From Pseudohongiella sp. (GTDB lineage: Bacteria > Pseudomonadota > Gammaproteobacteria > Pseudomonadales > Pseudohongiellaceae): a stretch of 51,753 nt of DNA. Under the pieces are notes generated by a model that ran no database searches, was not told the origin of the DNA, and saw only the letters and a program-made list of their open reading frames with translations. The stretch lies in the NCBI GenBank assembly GCA_030651695.1, contig JAUSCD010000032.1, positions 1-51,753 on the forward strand, in the 5' to 3' direction. The position numbers were made by a program, and so were the translations under genes. This document shows, piece by piece, positions 18,488-27,601 of the stretch (the stretch's first letter is position 1; every line of letters begins with the position of its first letter).

Positions 18488-18534
18488 ACACTCCAAATTC
18501 CCACTTCTGTCTCCATTGCTCTATTTTTGAATAT

Positions 18535-18627
18535 GGCACAAGCCCTCCGGTCAGCGGGATGTGAGCGAAGAACAATCAGGCGCGCAGCGCCGTTCTGAGG
18601 AACATCCCGGTGGCCGGAGGGCGATCC
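18535..18627 (+). repeat. Hairpin repeat element D (93 bp)
   Basis: This is the inverted partner of element C. The arms 18542-18562 and 18602-18622 pair over 21 positions with one T-G wobble (551 with 613) and one G-G mismatch. The inner hairpins are GGCGC-GCA-GCGCC at 18579-18591 and GTTC-TGAG-GAAC at 18592-18603. The unpaired segment GTGAGCGAAGAACAATCAG is nearly identical to that of C. The GGCGC/GCGCC stem replaces GACGC/GCGTC of C by a paired change. The 47 bp between C and D show no other feature. D ends about 11 bp before the tatD stop. Confidence 0.85.
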
Positions 18628-18638
18628 GGACGAGGGGG

Positions 18639-19430
18639 CTAATCCAGCTCAAACAAACGGCGTGCATTGGCCGTGGTTTCTTCTGCCACAACAGAGGCAG
18701 GTCGCCCACAATAATTGGCTACCGTCGTCAGCACCTCAGTCAAAAACGCCGGCTCATTACGTCTGCTTTTAGGTTTAGGGCGCAGGCTGCGTGGTAGCAG
18801 ATAAGGAGAGTCCGTTTCCAGCAGAAGTCTGTGATGCGGTATATCTTTCACCAACTCCAGCAGGTGCTGACCGCGGCGCTCATCACAGATCCAGCCAGTG
18901 ATGCCAATATACATATCCAGATCCAGATAGGCGTGCAGAGCAGCTTTTTCATCTGTGAAACAATGCACCACACCGCCACTCAGATGATCGCGGAACTCTT
19001 TCAATATTGGCAGGAAACGTACATGAGCATCACGCTGATGCAGAAACACCGGTTTGCCGCACTCCACGGCCAGTTGCAGATGTTCAGCAAATACTTTTTC
19101 CTGGACCGGTCGCGGTGAATAGTCGCGGTTGAAGTCCAGGCCGGTCTCGCCCACTGCTTTGATCAGAGGGTCAGCCAGCAGGTTACGTATACCTTTTATA
19201 ACCCCGGCGTCTGCATGAGCCGCTTCGTGCGGGTGAATACCTGCGGTAGCAGCAAGATTGGGGTAAAGCCGGCATAGCGCCAGCGCTTTTTCCGACGCAG
19301 CAAGAGTTGTTCCTGTAACCAGCTGGAACACGACGCCAGCGTCGCTTGCGCGCCGTAAAACGTCCGGCAGGTCGGGGTCAAAGGATTCGTGGCCAAGATT
19401 TGCACCAATGTCGATAAGTGGGAATTTCAT
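18639..19430 (-). CDS. tatD: TatD family metal-dependent hydrolase
   Basis: This 263-residue TIM-barrel hydrolase belongs to the TatD DNase family. It opens [18 protein letters not shown], where most paralogues have DxHxH, so the first metal motif is DIGAN as in TatD itself. Later metal ligands include [30 protein letters not shown] and [14 protein letters not shown]. coli TatD is a 3'-5' exonuclease active on DNA and RNA with a role in oxidative DNA damage; it is not part of the Tat exporter. It is convergent with the glutaredoxin-like gene across elements C and D and divergent from ilvE. Confidence 0.92.
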   Translation of the reverse strand: MKFPLIDIGANLGHESFDPDLPDVLRRASDAGVVFQLVTGTTLAASEKALALCRLYPNLAATAGIHPHEAAHADAGVIKGIRNLLADPLIKAVGETGLDFNRDYSPRPVQEKVFAEHLQLAVECGKPVFLHQRDAHVRFLPILKEFRDHLSGGVVHCFTDEKAALHAYLDLDMYIGITGWICDERRGQHLLELVKDIPHHRLLLETDSPYLLPRSLRPKPKSRRNEPAFLTEVLTTVANYCGRPASVVAEETTANARRLFELD

Positions 19431-19615
19431 GGCGCGCGAGTATAACAGAGGCTCCCGATGTGTCAGTAGTCAGTCTGTATCGCTGCAGTCGACAAACCCT
19501 GTGCGGTCTCTTGTGGCGCTGGGGTGTGGTAGATTGATCGCGTATCAAGGATAATAACCGCCGCTGATTCCAGACACACTGACCGACACACCCGGCAACA
19601 AACAGGTTTTTGCAG

Positions 19616-20686
19616 ATGACGACTTCCCAGACCACCGTAGCGAACAAACTTCCCGAGAAAAAAGCTCTTAACTGGGCGGAGCTGGGTTTTTCCTACCAGC
19701 CCACCGAATATCGTTTCCGCGCCATTCATAAGGACGGCAAATGGTCTGAAGGTGAACTGATCACCTCCGACATGATCAGCGTGCATGAAGGTGCGCCAGC
19801 CTTGCACTATGCTCAGCAGTGTTTTGAAGGGCTGAAAGCCCAGACAGCACCTGATGGTCGTGTGTTGTTGTTCAGACCCGAACTTAATGCAGAGCGTATG
19901 CGGCAGGCTGCCGGTCGTCTGTTGATGCCTGAAGTGCCGGAGGCATTGTTCATCAGAGGTGTGGAAGAGGCGGTGCGTGCCAATTATGCCTGGATTCCTC
20001 CCCATGGCTCCGGCGCTTCACTATATATCCGTCCTATGTTGATTGGTGTGGGTCAGAATCTTGGCCTTAAAACCGCTAAAGAATTTGAATTCCGGGTGTT
20101 TGTGTCACCAGTGGGTCCGTACTACAAAAGCGCAGGCCTGGCTGTGATTTCACTGGCGGTATCGGAGCTCGATCGCGCTGCGCCTGCCGGAACCGGCAAT
20201 TTCAAAATCGGTGCAAACTACGCGGGCGGTTTACTGGCTACGCGCCTGGCGCAGGAACTGGGCGCCAATGAAGCATTGTTCCTTGATGCTCGTGAACGCC
20301 GTTATATCGACGAAGCCGGCTCAGCCAACATCGTGGTAGCCATGACCGGTGGCCGTTTTGTAACACCGGGCTCCAGCGCCGTGCTGCCCAGTGTGACCCG
20401 CCGCTCGGTAATGACGCTGGCGGAAAACGAAATGGGTTTAAAAACTGAACAGCGGGCCATTGATCTTCGTAAAGAGATCTCCGAGTTTGAGGAGGTCGCG
20501 GCCTGCGGTACCGCAGCCGTTATTTCACCAGTGGGTCGCATTTATGTTGATGGCCAGTGGCATGGTTTTTACAAAAATGGTGAAGAAGCCGGACCTGTGA
20601 TGCAAAAAGTCTACCAGTTACTGGTAGGTATCCAGCGAGGTGAAATTGCTGACAAGTACCACTGGACACATAACGTAAGCCTCTGA
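19616..20686 (+). CDS. ilvE: Branched-chain amino acid aminotransferase
   Basis: This PLP class IV aminotransferase of about 356 residues interconverts leucine, isoleucine and valine with their 2-oxo acids. The length and the HYAQQCFEGLKAQ and FRPELNAERM motifs fit the longer BCAT group also found in eukaryotes. The catalytic lysine lies in GTGNFKIGANYAGGL, and EAGSANIV is the PLP phosphate region. I chose ATG 19616 over the TTG two codons earlier; an AGG lies 11 bp upstream. It is followed by a 212-bp gap before topA. Confidence 0.93.
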   Translation: MTTSQTTVANKLPEKKALNWAELGFSYQPTEYRFRAIHKDGKWSEGELITSDMISVHEGAPALHYAQQCFEGLKAQTAPDGRVLLFRPELNAERMRQAAGRLLMPEVPEALFIRGVEEAVRANYAWIPPHGSGASLYIRPMLIGVGQNLGLKTAKEFEFRVFVSPVGPYYKSAGLAVISLAVSELDRAAPAGTGNFKIGANYAGGLLATRLAQELGANEALFLDARERRYIDEAGSANIVVAMTGGRFVTPGSSAVLPSVTRRSVMTLAENEMGLKTEQRAIDLRKEISEFEEVAACGTAAVISPVGRIYVDGQWHGFYKNGEEAGPVMQKVYQLLVGIQRGEIADKYHWTHNVSL

Positions 20687-20782
20687 TTCGCTTGCAAGCT
20701 CAGACCGCCGGGCCTTGATCTGAAGGCCCCGGTGGGCTGGCCTGCAACTTCTCTCGTATACCCTCCTGTCTTAAAACAAGGC

Positions 20783-20811
20783 TTGACCCTCAATCGTCGA
20801 GTCTTTATATA
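20783..20811 (+). promoter_or_regulatory. Predicted sigma-70 promoter for topA
   Basis: TTGACC (20783-20788) and TATATA (20806-20811) are separated by 17 bp, which is near the sigma-70 consensus. Transcription would start near 20818, about 80 bp before the topA start. The rest of the 212-bp ilvE-topA gap has a GC-rich imperfect hairpin near 20707-20732 without a T-tract. Confidence 0.5.
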
Positions 20812-20898
20812 TGACGGCTTCATTGAGCAATGCCATCGCCGCCAGGCCCTGCCGGAACGCAGCGCCTTATGCTTGAATATCAGGAAAAGAACAACTGA

Positions 20899-23529
20899 AT
20901 GACTAAGAATCTGGTTATTGTCGAATCGCCTGCGAAGGCCAAAACGATCAACAAGTACCTCGGAAAAGAGTTTGTGGTGAAGTCCAGTGTGGGCCATATC
21001 CGCGATCTTCCGGTATCAGGCAGCGGTAACGGCCCGGCTGTCGATACCGCTGAACGCGCCAAAGAAGCAGCCAAAACACGTAAACTGAGTTCCGAACTGA
21101 AGGCTGCGCACAAAGAGAAAAAATCCCGCGAACAGCTGATTTCACGCATGGGTGTTGATCCGGAACATGGCTGGCGTGCGCGCTATGAGATTCTGCCGGG
21201 CAAAGAAAAAGTGGTTGCCGAACTCAAGAAGCTGGCAAAGACCGCCGACACCATCTACCTCGCAACCGACTTGGACCGCGAAGGGGAAGCGATTGCCTGG
21301 CATTTGAAAGAGGCTATTGGCGGGGATGAAAGTCGTTACCGTCGTGTCGTGTTTAACGAGATCACAAAAAAAGCCATTAATGAAGCATTCTCGCATCCCG
21401 GCGATCTGGACATGCGTTATGTGGAAGCCCAACAGGCGCGCCGCTTTCTCGATCGTGTGGTAGGTTTTATGGTGTCGCCGCTGCTGTGGGCCAAAGTTGC
21501 CCGCGGTCTGTCGGCCGGTCGTGTGCAGTCGGTGGCAGTACGCCTGATAGTCGAGCGTGAGCGCGAGATACGTGCGTTCATCCCGGAGGAGTTCTGGGAG
21601 CTGTTCGCGGATACACGCACCAGTCATAAAGACGCGCTGCGTTTGCAGGTTATCAAGCAGGCTGGCGAAAATTTCCGTCCTGACAATGGCGCCGATACTG
21701 CTGCTGCACAGAAACTGCTGCAAGACGCCCAGTTTATTGTCAGTGGGCGAGAAGATAAACCAACCAGTTCAAAACCAAAACCGCCGCTGATCACCTCGAC
21801 ATTGCAGCAGGCTGCCAGCACGCGATTGGGTTTTGGTGTGAAAAAAACCATGATGCTGGCGCAGCGTTTGTATGAGGCCGGTTACATCACTTATATGCGA
21901 ACTGACTCAACCAATCTGAGCGCCGATGCAGTAGCAATGTGCCGGGCCTACATCGAAGATCAGTTCGGTAAAAAGTATCTGCCGGATGCTCCAATCAATT
22001 ACAGTTCACGTGAAGGCGCACAAGAGGCGCACGAGGCGATCCGCCCGACAGACGTCAATACTTCGCCAACGCAACTGACCGCTATGGAGCGCGATGCCGA
22101 GCGATTATATGCGCTGATCTGGGCACATTTTGTTGCCTGTCAGATGCCGCCAGCACGATATCTGAGCAGTCTGATTACAGTAACTGCAGGTGACTTCGAG
22201 CTGCGCACCAAGGGCCGTATCATGCAGTTTGACGGTTACCTGAAAGTATTGTCCAGCAAAGAAGAAGACGTGGTACTTCCCGATGTCTCTGCCGGTGAAA
22301 AGCTGGCGTTGGAGCAGCTTGAGCCCAAGCAACATTTCACCAAACCCTCGCCGCGTTACACTGAAGCGAGCCTGGTAAAAGAGTTGGAGAAGCGTGGCAT
22401 CGGCCGACCCTCAACGTATGCCGCAATTATCTCCACCATCCAGGAGCGCGGTTACGTCAAGGTTGAGAGCCGGCGTTTTTATGCGCAGAAAATGGGCGAC
22501 ATTGTTGCCGAGCGTCTGGAAGAAAGTTTCACCGATTTGATGGATTACGACTTCACCGCCAAGATGGAAAGTTCGCTGGACGAAGTTGCAGCCGGTGTCA
22601 AAAACTGGAAGCAGGTGCTGGACGAGTTCTATGCGGGCTTCTCCAAGCAGTTGAGTCGGGCGTCAGCTGATGATGCTGAGGGCATGCGTGAAAACAATCC
22701 TACAGACACCGATATTCCCTGTCCCCAGTGCGGTCGTCACATGCAGATCCGCACTGCTTCCACGGGCGTGTTTTTAGGTTGTTCCGGTTATGCACTGCCG
22801 CCCAAGGAGCGTTGCAAGAGTACGATCAACCTGACGCCGGGCGAAGAAGCCATCAGCACCGACAGCGCGGAAGAAGCGGAAGAAGTCGAAAACCGCCTGC
22901 TGCGCCAACGCAAACGTTGCAAGCTGTGTAACTCCACGATGGACAGTTATCTGGTCGACAGCACACGCAAGTTACATGTCTGCGGTAATAACCCCGATTG
23001 CAGTGGTTACGAAGTGGAAACGGGTAGCTACAAGATTAAAGGTTACGAAGGACCCATCGTAGAATGCGACAAATGTGGTTCGGATATGCAGTTGAAAACC
23101 GGCCGATTTGGCAAGTATTTCGGTTGCACCGGCGAGGGCTGTGGCAATACCCGCAAACTGCTCAGAAGCGGTGAGGCGGCACCACCCAAAATGGATCCGG
23201 TGGTCATGTCAGAACTGCGCTGTGAAAAGGTGGATGACCACTACGTACTGCGCGATGGCGCTGCCGGCCTGTTCCTTGCCGCCAGCAAGTTCCCGAAAAA
23301 CCGGGAAACACGAGCGCCGCTGCTGCGTGAGTTGATCCCGCATGAAAGCGAACTTGATCCCAAGTATCACTATCTGCTCAAAGGTCCGGTAAAAGACAAA
23401 GAGGGCAACCCCTCAATCATTCGCTTCAGCCGTAAATTGCAGGAGCACTATCTGCTGACTGAAGTCGACAAAAAACCCACTGGCTGGAAAGCGGTATACC
23501 GCAATAACAAGTGGGTTGTTGAAAGTTAA
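20899..23529 (+). CDS. topA: DNA topoisomerase I
   Basis: TopA is the type IA topoisomerase that removes negative supercoils. The TOPRIM domain starts at [18 protein letters not shown], with the acidic [13 protein letters not shown] motif. The catalytic tyrosine is in [14 protein letters not shown] near residue 330. The C-terminal third has several Cys4 zinc ribbons ([31 protein letters not shown]). At 876 residues it matches the E. coli enzyme. It is convergent with lexA, as in Pseudomonas, but no sulA gene is present between them. Confidence 0.97.
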   Translation: MTKNLVIVESPAKAKTINKYLGKEFVVKSSVGHIRDLPVSGSGNGPAVDTAERAKEAAKTRKLSSELKAAHKEKKSREQLISRMGVDPEHGWRARYEILPGKEKVVAELKKLAKTADTIYLATDLDREGEAIAWHLKEAIGGDESRYRRVVFNEITKKAINEAFSHPGDLDMRYVEAQQARRFLDRVVGFMVSPLLWAKVARGLSAGRVQSVAVRLIVEREREIRAFIPEEFWELFADTRTSHKDALRLQVIKQAGENFRPDNGADTAAAQKLLQDAQFIVSGREDKPTSSKPKPPLITSTLQQAASTRLGFGVKKTMMLAQRLYEAGYITYMRTDSTNLSADAVAMCRAYIEDQFGKKYLPDAPINYSSREGAQEAHEAIRPTDVNTSPTQLTAMERDAERLYALIWAHFVACQMPPARYLSSLITVTAGDFELRTKGRIMQFDGYLKVLSSKEEDVVLPDVSAGEKLALEQLEPKQHFTKPSPRYTEASLVKELEKRGIGRPSTYAAIISTIQERGYVKVESRRFYAQKMGDIVAERLEESFTDLMDYDFTAKMESSLDEVAAGVKNWKQVLDEFYAGFSKQLSRASADDAEGMRENNPTDTDIPCPQCGRHMQIRTASTGVFLGCSGYALPPKERCKSTINLTPGEEAISTDSAEEAEEVENRLLRQRKRCKLCNSTMDSYLVDSTRKLHVCGNNPDCSGYEVETGSYKIKGYEGPIVECDKCGSDMQLKTGRFGKYFGCTGEGCGNTRKLLRSGEAAPPKMDPVVMSELRCEKVDDHYVLRDGAAGLFLAASKFPKNRETRAPLLRELIPHESELDPKYHYLLKGPVKDKEGNPSIIRFSRKLQEHYLLTEVDKKPTGWKAVYRNNKWVVES

Positions 23530-23550
23530 TAAATCCGGAGCCAGGAACAG

Positions 23551-23580
23551 CAGGTAATCACAGGTAATCACCGGTAATCA
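23551..23580. repeat. Three tandem 10-bp repeats
   Basis: CAGGTAATCA, CAGGTAATCA and CCGGTAATCA occur in tandem in the short gap between topA and lexA. The last unit contains the lexA stop codon. Function is unknown; slippage is the simplest origin. Confidence 0.8.
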
Positions 23581-24201
23581 AGAGTGGCGTCGTATGACGC
23601 CAACGCTGATGCCTTCAATGGTGAATGCCTGCCGACGAAGATCGACTTCGATCGGCTGGTATTCATCATTCTCGGGCATCAACCGCAACAAATTACGATC
23701 AGCGGTATGCTCCAGTCTCTTCACCGTCACATCCTCATCGAGTCTTGCCACAATAATATCACCGTGACGCGCGTGTTCGGTTTTGTGCACAGCCAGCAGA
23801 TCACCCTCAAAAATACCAACATTGATCATACTGGTGCCTTTAACCGTGAGCAGGTAGTCAGCCTTGGGATAAAACAATTCGGCCGGGATACTGACATATT
23901 CATCGATACACTCTTGCGCCAGAATCGGGCTGCCGGCTGCCACCTGACCGACTACCGGCAATCCACGCTGGGCGGAATTGGCAGCTTCGAGCTCAGGCAG
24001 CCGGATTCCCCGGGAGGCACCCGGTACAATTTCAATGGCTTTCTTGCGGGCGAGTGCTTTCAGATGCTCTTCCGCGGCATTAGGAGACTTGAAACCCATT
24101 TCCTGTGCAATTTCGGAACGTGTTGGCGGATATCCGGTTTCCTGCTGGTATTTGCGGATAAACTCCAGAATCTCAGCCTGTCTGGGCGTCAGCGCATGCA
24201 T
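23578..24201 (-). CDS. lexA: LexA repressor
   Basis: LexA represses the SOS regulon and self-cleaves when bound to RecA filaments. The winged-helix DNA-binding domain ([41 protein letters not shown]) is followed by the peptidase domain. Counting from the start I prefer, the cleavage site is A89-G90 in QVAAGSP, the nucleophile is S124 in KGTSM and the general base is K161 in VTVKRL. I chose the ATG at 24201 because GGAG lies 6 nt before it, whereas it touches the ATG two codons upstream. A LexA box lies at 24295-24310, so autoregulation is expected. Confidence 0.97.
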   Translation of the reverse strand: MHALTPRQAEILEFIRKYQQETGYPPTRSEIAQEMGFKSPNAAEEHLKALARKKAIEIVPGASRGIRLPELEAANSAQRGLPVVGQVAAGSPILAQECIDEYVSIPAELFYPKADYLLTVKGTSMINVGIFEGDLLAVHKTEHARHGDIIVARLDEDVTVKRLEHTADRNLLRLMPENDEYQPIEVDLRRQAFTIEGISVGVIRRHS

Positions 24202-24294
24202 AGGCATCTCCGTGCTGTGGTTTTTCAGTGGGACCAGTTTGGTGCCAGCTTGGTATCAGTTTAGTGCCAGCGTATGGCCGGCGCTTGCAAGAGA

Positions 24295-24310
24295 CTGTGA
24301 TTATATACAG
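24295..24310 (-). promoter_or_regulatory. LexA (SOS) box upstream of lexA
   Basis: The 16-mer CTGTGATTATATACAG fits CTG-N10-CAG. It lies 94 bp before the preferred lexA start and 120 bp before nagZ, in their shared intergenic region. LexA autoregulation is established in the family; effect on nagZ is only possible. Confidence 0.85.
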
Positions 24311-24429
24311 TTATCTGGTGCTTGCAAGCCAGCCATTTACGGGGCCGGGCAGTATCAGGGTTTCTGATCGCTGGCCTTATCGGTGATAATGCTGGCAGGT
24401 CAAACGGCGGAAAAAAGGAGTGCAGTGCA

Positions 24430-25485
24430 GTGGCAATAAAAAGCGGTGTTTTGATGCTGGATCTGGAAGGTCTCAAACTGACTGCCGATGAGCGTGTATT
24501 GCTTCGGAATCCTCATATCGGAGGCATCATCCTGTTCTCGCGCAATGTCGCAGAGCCTGAGCAGCTGCTGGCTCTGAACGCCTCCATACGTGATATCCGC
24601 CCCGATATTCTGCTTGCCGTAGATCAGGAAGGCGGGCGTGTGCAGCGTCTTAAAGAAGGCTTCACGCGCCTGCCGCCGATGTTGCTGCTCGGTCAGCACT
24701 GGCAGAAACATCCGGAAGAGGCATTAACACTGGCCCACGATACCGGCTGGTTGATGGCATCGGAGGTGCTGGCCGCAGGCTTTGATTTCAGTTTTGCCCC
24801 GGTGCTGGATTTGCATACGGGCCGCAGTGAGGTGATCGGCAATCGTGCCTTTGCTGCTGAAACCGACACACTGGCGGCGCTGGCCAATGCATTTATGCAG
24901 GGTATGCATGAAGCCGGCATGGCCACCACCGGCAAACATTTCCCGGGTCATGGCAGCGTGGAAGCTGATTCGCATCTGGCGCTGCCAATTGACGACAGGC
25001 CGCTGGATCAGATCCGTGCACAGGATCTTCAGCCCTTTGTACGCTGCATGTCAGAGCTGGATGCTGTCATGCCGGCGCACGTGATTTATTCTCAGGCCGA
25101 TGAACATTGCGCCGGATTCTCCCGTTTCTGGCTGCAGGATATATTGCGCCGGGAGATGGGTTTTGATGGCGTGATTTTCAGTGATGATCTGGTGATGGAA
25201 GCAGCCTCTGCTGCAGGTGATATGTCGCAGCGTGTAGAGCAGGCCTTGCTTGCCGGTTGTGATATGTTGCTGGTCTGTAACAACCGCGGTGCAGCATTGG
25301 AGGCACTTGCTGCCGTAGAGAAGGCGGCTCAAATGCAGAGTTCGTTGATAGATCCGGCAAGCTCTGCACGGCTTGCCGGAATGCGTCGCCGCAATACGCC
25401 GTTCTGGGGTGTTTTACAACAGAGCCCGCGCTGGCAACAAGTTCACAAGCAGCTTGAATCGTTTCTGGCGAAACACACGCTGTAA
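24430..25485 (+). CDS. nagZ: Beta-N-acetylhexosaminidase
   Basis: NagZ is the cytoplasmic family GH3 enzyme that removes GlcNAc from anhydro-muropeptides during peptidoglycan recycling. It supplies the signals that induce AmpC-type beta-lactamases in some species. Motifs are VMLD-like LMLDLEG at the start, AVDQEGGRVQRLKEGFTRLP, GKHFPGHGSVEADSH with the catalytic His, and GVIFSDDLVME with the nucleophile Asp. I chose GTG 24430, 9 nt after AGGAG, giving 351 residues; the frame extends upstream but that part has no family similarity. It begins a run nagZ-hpt-DUF1285. Confidence 0.95.
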   Translation: MAIKSGVLMLDLEGLKLTADERVLLRNPHIGGIILFSRNVAEPEQLLALNASIRDIRPDILLAVDQEGGRVQRLKEGFTRLPPMLLLGQHWQKHPEEALTLAHDTGWLMASEVLAAGFDFSFAPVLDLHTGRSEVIGNRAFAAETDTLAALANAFMQGMHEAGMATTGKHFPGHGSVEADSHLALPIDDRPLDQIRAQDLQPFVRCMSELDAVMPAHVIYSQADEHCAGFSRFWLQDILRREMGFDGVIFSDDLVMEAASAAGDMSQRVEQALLAGCDMLLVCNNRGAALEALAAVEKAAQMQSSLIDPASSARLAGMRRRNTPFWGVLQQSPRWQQVHKQLESFLAKHTL

Positions 25486-25518
25486 GTTCAATGACACGAT
25501 AGATGCAGGATTTGTAAA

Positions 25519-26064
25519 GTGGACACCACAAGCCTTAACGAAGTACTCGAAAAAGCCCGTTGTATCTTCACAGAACAACAGATTGCCTCTGCGCTTGATA
25601 TTATTGCGGATCAAATCAGCGTCAAGCTGTCACAACTCAATCCGCTTGTGTTGTGTGTGATGAATGGCGGTATTGTGTTGACTGGGCATCTTGCGCCCCG
25701 GCTGCGTTTCCCGCTGCAAATGGACTATGTGCATGCTACCCGCTATCGCGGGCAGTTGACCGGTGCTGATATACACTGGCGTGTGACACCCGCTACCTCA
25801 TTAAAGGATCGCGTAGTGCTGGTGCTGGATGACATTTTTGACGAAGGCGAAACCTTGTCCGCCATCAAAGACTGGTGCGAAAACGAAGGTGCTGCCAAGG
25901 TCTATACGGCGGTGCTGGTAGACAAAAAACATAACCGCAAAACTGCAAAACTCAAGCAGGCGGATTTTACCGCCTTGCACGCCGATGACTATTATCTGTT
26001 TGGGTATGGCATGGACTACAAAGGCTACTGGCGCAATGCACCGGGTATCTATGCGGTCATCTGA
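25519..26064 (+). CDS. hpt: Hypoxanthine-guanine phosphoribosyltransferase
   Basis: This purine salvage enzyme transfers phosphoribose from PRPP to hypoxanthine or guanine. The PRPP motif VVLVLDDIFDEGETLSAI is clear, and VMNGGIVLTGHL and MDYVHATRYRG are the usual N-terminal motifs of the Hpt type. The protein is 181 residues. The start is GTG 25519 with AGGA upstream. Location directly after nagZ is common in gammaproteobacteria. Which base is preferred cannot be told from the sequence. Confidence 0.9.
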   Translation: MDTTSLNEVLEKARCIFTEQQIASALDIIADQISVKLSQLNPLVLCVMNGGIVLTGHLAPRLRFPLQMDYVHATRYRGQLTGADIHWRVTPATSLKDRVVLVLDDIFDEGETLSAIKDWCENEGAAKVYTAVLVDKKHNRKTAKLKQADFTALHADDYYLFGYGMDYKGYWRNAPGIYAVI

Positions 26065-26117
26065 AGACACAGATACAAACTTGCATCACTCACTGATCAG
26101 CGGGAAGGCCAGCCATC

Positions 26118-26705
26118 ATGAGCACAGCAAATCCTGAAAACCTACTAAAGAACATTGGCAAGCACAAAGGCCCCGCACCGGTGCATTTGTGGGACCCGCC
26201 TTACTGCGGCGAGATTGATATCCGGATCGCAGCAGACGGACTGTGGTATCACGAAGGTTCTCCAATTGGTCGTTTGCCGATGGTGCAGCTGTTCTCTTCC
26301 ATTCTGCGTCTGGATGACGACGGTCACTATTATCTGGTCACTCCTGCAGAGCGTGTGCGCATAAAAGTTGATGACTGTCCTTTTGTGGCGCAGCAACTGG
26401 AAGTGGAAGGCAGCGGAAAAGCGCAGAAATTACTCTTCACGCTGAACACGCAGGAGCAGGTGACTGCCGGGCGGGACAATCGCATTGCGGTGACCGTGGA
26501 TTCAGGAGGGCAGCCGCATCCTGTGATCCATGTGCGTCACGGCCTGAATGCACTGATCAGCCGCTCGGTTTTTTATCGTCTTGTTGATCTGGCTCAAGTC
26601 GAGCCACCGCCCGATAAAAATGCAGGTAATGGAAAAAATTCAGAAAAAACAAATAGTTTAGTGCTGTTCAGTGCAGGCGAAAAATTCAGCCTCGGGGACT
26701 TTTAA
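26118..26705 (+). CDS. DUF1285 domain protein
   Basis: This 195-residue protein matches DUF1285, recognisable from PAPVHLWDPPYCGEIDIRI, DGLWYHEGSPIGRLPMVQLF and the central YYLVTPAERVRIKVDDCPFV. The family is restricted mostly to proteobacteria and has a beta-rich fold; its function is not known. It has no signal peptide or membrane segment. The C-terminal 40 residues are polar and variable. It follows hpt after 53 bp and has an AGGCCAG site upstream of ATG 26118. A short GC hairpin follows at 26760-26779 without a T-tract. Confidence 0.85.
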   Translation: MSTANPENLLKNIGKHKGPAPVHLWDPPYCGEIDIRIAADGLWYHEGSPIGRLPMVQLFSSILRLDDDGHYYLVTPAERVRIKVDDCPFVAQQLEVEGSGKAQKLLFTLNTQEQVTAGRDNRIAVTVDSGGQPHPVIHVRHGLNALISRSVFYRLVDLAQVEPPPDKNAGNGKNSEKTNSLVLFSAGEKFSLGDF

Positions 26706-26759
26706 GGCCGGTTTTAACCCGCCTTCCGATTGACGAGGCAGGATAAAAGCGGCATCATT

Positions 26760-26779
26760 GGCACCCTTTTTCGGGTGCC
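26760..26779. terminator. Hairpin after the DUF1285 gene
   Basis: GGCACCC (26760-26766) and GGGTGCC (26773-26779) form a 7-bp stem around a T-rich loop. There is no following T-tract on either strand, so it is only a weak terminator candidate ahead of etfB. Confidence 0.3.
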
Positions 26780-26839
26780 TCGCTGTACTCTTGGTTGTAC
26801 CCTCAGTGACGTTTTTAAATCAGTGAAATTGGAGAATCC

Positions 26840-27589
26840 ATGAAGATTCTGGTAGCGATCAAACGTGTGGTTGATGCGAACGTGAAAGTGCGTGTCAAAG
26901 CTGATAACAGCGGTGTCGATCTGACCAACGCCAAAATGGCGGTCAATCCGTTCTGCGAAATTGCAATAGAAGAAGCTATTCGCCTGAAAGAGAAAGGCCT
27001 GGCTGAAGAAGTGATTGCAGTATCCATCGGCGAAAAAGCCTGTCAGGAGCAAATCCGTACTGCGCTGGCACTGGGTGCCGATCGCGGCATCCACGTTGAA
27101 GCGGATGCCGATTTGCAGCCACTGGCGGTTGCGCGTTTGCTGCAGAAGCTGGTAGAAAAAGAAGGCGCTGGTCTGGTGATCCTCGGTAAGCAGTCGATTG
27201 ACTCCGACAACAATCAGGTGGGCCAGATGCTGGCTGCACTGACCGGTATGCCGCAGGGCACATTTGCCTGCAACCTTGAAATCGCCAATGGCCGTGCGCT
27301 GGTGACCCGTGAAGTCGATGGTGGAGAGCAGACTGTATCACTGAAGCTGCCAGCCGTTGTTACCACCGACCTGCGGTTGAATGAGCCGCGTTATGCCTCG
27401 TTGCCAAACATCATGAAAGCAAAAAAGAAACAACTCGATACTGTGACACCTGCTGAGCTGGGTGTTGATGTCAGTTCCGGTTTGAAAATTGTTTCTGTCA
27501 CACCGCCGCCCAGCCGTTCCGCTGGTGTAAAAGTGGCAAGTGTTGATGAGCTCATCAGCAAACTAAAAACTGAAGCCAAAGTTATTTAA
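26840..27589 (+). CDS. etfB: Electron transfer flavoprotein subunit beta
   Basis: EtfB pairs with EtfA to collect electrons from acyl-CoA and other dehydrogenases and pass them to ETF-quinone oxidoreductase. [20 protein letters not shown] starts the family, and the AMP-binding region is [22 protein letters not shown], with [26 protein letters not shown] as the conserved recognition loop. At 249 residues it is full length. GGAG precedes ATG 26840. etfA follows after 12 bp. Confidence 0.96.
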   Translation: MKILVAIKRVVDANVKVRVKADNSGVDLTNAKMAVNPFCEIAIEEAIRLKEKGLAEEVIAVSIGEKACQEQIRTALALGADRGIHVEADADLQPLAVARLLQKLVEKEGAGLVILGKQSIDSDNNQVGQMLAALTGMPQGTFACNLEIANGRALVTREVDGGEQTVSLKLPAVVTTDLRLNEPRYASLPNIMKAKKKQLDTVTPAELGVDVSSGLKIVSVTPPPSRSAGVKVASVDELISKLKTEAKVI

Positions 27590-27601
27590 GGGGTAGCGAA
27601 C

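Noticed and set aside
18353-18797. Frames across elements C and D as small genes
   Set aside because: They are fully inside the hairpin repeats and have no start signal or similarity.
20707-20732. GC-rich hairpin after ilvE as a terminator
   Set aside because: The stem has a bulge and no T-tract follows.
23551-23580. Tandem 10-bp units as a CRISPR or regulator array
   Set aside because: Units have no spacers and there are only three of them; simple slippage explains them.
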